8,607 nt of DNA from positions 1-8,607 of the forward strand of contig SBFY01000028.1 of the NCBI GenBank assembly GCA_006227085.1. The letters are read 5' to 3'. This document shows positions 5,805-8,607 of the stretch, piece by piece. The notes under the pieces are model-generated. The model saw only the letters and a list, made by a program, of their open reading frames with translations. It did no database searches and was not told where the DNA came from. Origin of the DNA: Gammaproteobacteria bacterium (GTDB lineage: Bacteria; Pseudomonadota; Gammaproteobacteria; Pseudomonadales; M0112). The position numbers were made by a program, and so were the translations under genes. Every line of letters starts with the position of its first letter. The stretch's first letter is position 1.

Positions 5805-7121
5805 ATGACCGTGATCGCACAGAAAGAATTCGCCGCTCGCCGCAAGCGATTGCTGAAGCAGCTGGCACCGAACAGCCTGGTCATCATTCCCTCGGCGCAG
5901 GAACTGGTCCGCAGCCGCGACACGCATTTCCCGTTCCGGCAAGACAGCGACTTTTTATACCTGAGCGGTTTCGATGAGCCGGAATCACTCTTGTTGCTTG
6001 ATACCAGTAAGCCTGCGCAGATGACCCTGTTCTGTCGTGAACGCGACAAGGCAATGGAAATCTGGAATGGCCCGCGCGCCGGGCTGGAAGGCGCCAAACG
6101 GGATCATGGCGCGAGCGAATCGTTCGCGATCCAGGAATTGGACAAGCGCATGCCGGGCTTGCTGGCCAATCGTGAGCGCGTGTATTTGCCCTTGGGTGCA
6201 GACGCTGCGTTCGATGCACGGCTGCAATCCTGGCTGGAGCGTGTGCGCAGCCAATCGCGTGCCGGTGTGCAGGCGCCGACTGCCCTCGAAGATGTGCGCA
6301 AGCCCTTGCATGAAATGCGTTTGTTCAAATCAGCGGCGGAACTGAAGATCATGCGCGAAGCCGCGCGCATTTCTGCGCGTGCACATATTGCCGCGATGCA
6401 GGCCAGCAAACCGGGCTTGCATGAATACCATCTGGAAGCGGCGCTGCAAAAAGTGTTCCTTGAGCATGGCAGCCGCTTTCCTGCTTACGGCACCATTGTC
6501 GGTAGCGGTGCCAATGCCTGCATCCTGCATTACATCAACAACACCGCTGCACTGCGCGATGGTGACCTGGTGCTGATTGATGCCGGCTGTGAGTTGCAAG
6601 GATATGCCTCCGACATTACCCGCACGTTCCCGGTCAATGGCCGGTTCAGTGACGCACAACGGGCCTTGTACGCGCTGTGCCTGAAAGCGCAGCTGGCGGC
6701 GATCAACAGCATTCGCCCCGGTGTGAGCTGGAACACGCCACACGATGTCACGGTGAAAGTGATTACCGAAGGACTGGTGAAGCTGGGCTTGTTGAAAGGC
6801 AAGCCGAAAGACCTGATCAAGAACGGCGCCTATCGCGACTTTTACATGCACCGTGCCGGCCACTGGCTGGGCCTGGATGTGCACGATGTCGGTGACTATA
6901 AAGTCAACGGCAAGTGGCGGCCGTTTGAACCCGGCATGGTGCTGACCGTTGAGCCCGGCATTTATGTGTCGCCCACGCAGCGCGCTGTGCCGAAAGCGTT
7001 CAAGGGTATTGGTATCCGCATTGAAGACGATGTGGTGGTGACCAAAACCGGTTGTGATGTGTTAACCGGCGATGTGCCGAAAACCATCGACGCGATCGAA
7101 GGATTAATGGCAGCGCGATGA
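5805..7121 (+). CDS. pepP: Xaa-Pro aminopeptidase P
   Basis: This 438-residue cytosolic metallopeptidase removes the N-terminal residue from peptides with proline in second position. The N-terminal domain carries the family motif FPFRQDSDFLYLSGFDEPE, and the C-terminal half is the pita-bread (M24B) catalytic fold. With this start the dimanganese ligands fall at D259 (VLIDAG), D270 (SDITRTF), H353 (AGHWLGLDVHDVG), E383 (LTVEPGIY) and E407 (IRIEDD), almost identical in number to the E. coli enzyme. Proton-shuttle histidines H242 (ILHYINN) and H360 are also present, so it should be active. The reading frame is open upstream to a GTG at 5745 and an ATG at 5766 inside ygfB. However, 5805 aligns best with the family N-terminus, and the extension is rich in residues unlike the family. 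AAGG lies 11 bases upstream, slightly far. It overlaps ubiH by 4 bases. Confidence 0.95.
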   Translation: MTVIAQKEFAARRKRLLKQLAPNSLVIIPSAQELVRSRDTHFPFRQDSDFLYLSGFDEPESLLLLDTSKPAQMTLFCRERDKAMEIWNGPRAGLEGAKRDHGASESFAIQELDKRMPGLLANRERVYLPLGADAAFDARLQSWLERVRSQSRAGVQAPTALEDVRKPLHEMRLFKSAAELKIMREAARISARAHIAAMQASKPGLHEYHLEAALQKVFLEHGSRFPAYGTIVGSGANACILHYINNTAALRDGDLVLIDAGCELQGYASDITRTFPVNGRFSDAQRALYALCLKAQLAAINSIRPGVSWNTPHDVTVKVITEGLVKLGLLKGKPKDLIKNGAYRDFYMHRAGHWLGLDVHDVGDYKVNGKWRPFEPGMVLTVEPGIYVSPTQRAVPKAFKGIGIRIEDDVVVTKTGCDVLTGDVPKTIDAIEGLMAAR

Positions 7122-8371
7122 GCACCGATACCGACATCGTCATTGCCGGTGGTGGCATGGTGGGTGGCACACTGGCAGCGCTGATTGCCAGCCAGTGTCC
7201 AGGCAATCCACCGCGCATCCGCGTCATTGAGCCATTCCCGTTCGATGCCAGCAAACACCATGACAACCCCAGCTTTGACCAACGCTCCACCGCGCTGGCC
7301 TTGAGTGCCATGCATGTATTGTCGCAGGCGAAGTTGTGGCGTGATGTGGAAAAGCGCGCCTGTGTGATTGACAGCATCCATGTGTCGGATCGCGGTCATT
7401 TCGGTTCCATGCTGATGCGCGCCGATGAAGAGCAATTGCCCGCGCTCGGATATGTGGTGGAAAACCGTTTCCTGGGGCAGGCCATCATGGCCGGCCAGCA
7501 GCAATGGCCTGGTGTGCAATGGCAAACCGGCAAGGTAAGCGCTGCGCAGGTCGGGCGTGACCACGTCACGCTGGAAGTGGATGGCAGCACGCTCACCACG
7601 CGCCTGTTGGTTGTGGCTGATGGTGCGCGTTCGGCCTTGCGTGAACAACTCGGTGTGCGGGTTGAGCACACCGACTACGAACAAATGGCGGTGATCGCCA
7701 ACATCGCGATTGAAAAGCCGCATGAGGGTCGCGCCTTCGAGCGTTTCACCGACCAGGGCCCGATGGCGATGCTGCCCTTGCCGGATGCAGAAGGCTGGCA
7801 TCGCTCGGCGCTGGTGTGGACCTTGCCGCCGGAGGAAGCCGCCAGTGTGTTGGCCATGCCCGATGAGGCATTCCTCGAAAAATTGCAGCAGCGTTTTGGC
7901 CATCGTCTGGGCCGGTTGCTGAAAGTGGGTGAGCGCGCGAGTTATCCGCTGTCGCGCAGCCATGCCTGTGAACAGGTGCGGCCGCGGGTGGCGATCGTGG
8001 GCAATGCCGCGCATGCCTTGCATCCAGTGGCCGGGCAGGGGTTTAACCTGGCCTTGCGCGATGCAGCTGTGCTGGCGGAATGCATTGCACAGGCCTGGCG
8101 TGATGGCGACCCCGGCAGCTTGCCGGCTTTGCAAGCGTATCTGGATGCGCAATTGGCTGACCAGTACCGCACCGCTGATTTCAGCGAAGGCATCACCCGC
8201 ATTTTCACGATGCGCCATCCGCTGGCCAGTCGCCTGCGCGGTATCGGTTTGCTGGCACTGGATGTGCTGCCGATCCTGAAGAAACATTTTGTGCGTGAAA
8301 CCACCGGCATTGGCCGCCATCATCCGGAGTGGAAAATGCGCAGCCAGAAACCGAAAGGGAAATCCGCATGA
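7118..8371 (+). CDS. ubiH: 2-octaprenyl-6-methoxyphenol hydroxylase UbiH
   Basis: This is a 417-residue FAD-dependent monooxygenase of aerobic ubiquinone synthesis, which hydroxylates C1 of the quinone ring precursor. It acts within the membrane-associated Ubi complex although it is itself soluble. Motifs visible in order are: the Rossmann GGGMVG at 11-16; FDQRSTALA (53-61), substrate/FAD contact region; VVADGARSALRE (165-176), the DG motif; then the UbiH-typical HEGRAFERFTDQGPMAMLP (202-220). The second FAD-phosphate motif VGNAAHALHPVAGQGFNLALRD is at 294-315. The HEGRAFERFT and HPVAGQGFNL blocks match UbiH more closely than UbiI or UbiF. The C-terminus (about 400-417) is a basic tail rich in K. 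The start overlaps the pepP stop (ATGA, 7118-7121), and only a distant AAGGA precedes it, so translational coupling is likely. The same order pepP-ubiH-ubiI is known in E. coli and Pseudomonas. Confidence 0.95.
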   Translation: MSTDTDIVIAGGGMVGGTLAALIASQCPGNPPRIRVIEPFPFDASKHHDNPSFDQRSTALALSAMHVLSQAKLWRDVEKRACVIDSIHVSDRGHFGSMLMRADEEQLPALGYVVENRFLGQAIMAGQQQWPGVQWQTGKVSAAQVGRDHVTLEVDGSTLTTRLLVVADGARSALREQLGVRVEHTDYEQMAVIANIAIEKPHEGRAFERFTDQGPMAMLPLPDAEGWHRSALVWTLPPEEAASVLAMPDEAFLEKLQQRFGHRLGRLLKVGERASYPLSRSHACEQVRPRVAIVGNAAHALHPVAGQGFNLALRDAAVLAECIAQAWRDGDPGSLPALQAYLDAQLADQYRTADFSEGITRIFTMRHPLASRLRGIGLLALDVLPILKKHFVRETTGIGRHHPEWKMRSQKPKGKSA

Positions 8372-8607
8372 ACCGGCAAGCCGACATCGTCATTGCCGGC
8401 GGTGGTCTCGCCGGTTCGGCACTTGCCATCGCACTCGGCAAGCAGGGCTGGGATGTGCTGCTGGTCGATCCCGCACCTGCTGTCGATAACACACACGCTG
8501 CCAACGGTGTTGACGGGTTTGACTTGCGCGTCAGCGCCTTGTCGGCCGGTAGCATTGCCTTCCTCAAGGAGCTGGGGGCCTGGCCACACATGCAAGCCTT
8601 GCGCGTT
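8368..8607 (+). CDS. ubiI: UbiH/UbiF/VisC-family FAD monooxygenase, N-terminal fragment (probably UbiI)
   Basis: The first 80 codons of a gene that runs past the right edge of the window. The dinucleotide-binding GGGLAG motif is at residues 11-16 after a short beta strand (ADIVIA), and the family pattern FDLRVSALSAGSIAFLKELG follows at about 51-70. It is a paralogue of the ubiH product beside it. Position directly downstream of ubiH is that of ubiI (visC), the C5 hydroxylase of ubiquinone synthesis, so that is the likely identity. With only the N-terminus visible, UbiF, UbiM or another family member cannot be excluded. The ATG overlaps the ubiH stop by 4 bases, and AAGGGA lies about nine bases upstream, which supports this start. 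Confidence 0.85.
   Translation, partial: MNRQADIVIAGGGLAGSALAIALGKQGWDVLLVDPAPAVDNTHAANGVDGFDLRVSALSAGSIAFLKELGAWPHMQALRV

Noticed and set aside
5288..6097. 269-codon open frame on the minus strand
   Set aside because: Antisense to ygfB and the start of pepP, with no recognisable domain.
6962..8323. Long 453-codon open frame on the minus strand
   Set aside because: It lies antisense to ubiH and the end of pepP, both of which have clear family motifs. Its translation is rich in H, Q and R with no recognisable domain. It is a shadow of high-GC coding on the other strand.

Overview
The window looks like a chromosomal segment of a gammaproteobacterium, most likely of the Pseudomonadales/Oceanospirillales type rather than an enteric. 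The evidence is the conserved block fau (ygfA) - 6S RNA - zapA - zapB-like (TIGR02449 type) | ygfB - pepP - ubiH - ubiI-type hydroxylase, together with the family-typical sequence of every protein in it. The species cannot be named from sequence alone.

Layout. (1) Bases 1-243 are the 3' end of ilvA (+), the last ACT-like regulatory subdomain of biosynthetic threonine deaminase. (2) Bases 248-3480 hold two genes (+) that I do not recognise as named genes. The first encodes a 948-residue exported protein. It has a signal peptide, a duplicated glycine-rich beta module, a probable TIM-barrel glycosidase-like core interrupted by another beta insert, and a C-terminal thrombospondin type 3-like calcium-binding tail. 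The second encodes a small four-helix membrane protein that overlaps it by 10 bases. This pair is visibly more AT-rich than the housekeeping genes to its right and looks like accessory cargo placed directly behind ilvA. (3) Bases 3481-3710 are a short intergenic zone with a candidate 31-residue single-span membrane peptide (+). A competing small hydrophobic reading frame lies on the other strand. (4) Bases 3700-5112 (-) read, in order of transcription, zapB-like, zapA, 6S RNA (ssrS) and fau. A near-consensus sigma70 promoter drives the first, 6S has its own -10 box, and a strong intrinsic terminator separates 6S from fau. (5) Bases 5231-8607 (+) are ygfB, pepP, ubiH and the start of a second UbiH-family monooxygenase. 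The last three are linked by 4-base ATGA overlaps.

The right-hand two thirds is a housekeeping neighbourhood: FtsZ-ring accessory proteins, the global RNA polymerase regulator 6S RNA, folate salvage, proline-specific peptide turnover and aerobic ubiquinone ring hydroxylation. The two divergent units share the 118-base gap at 5113-5230. The most novel material is the large secreted mosaic protein and its membrane partner.
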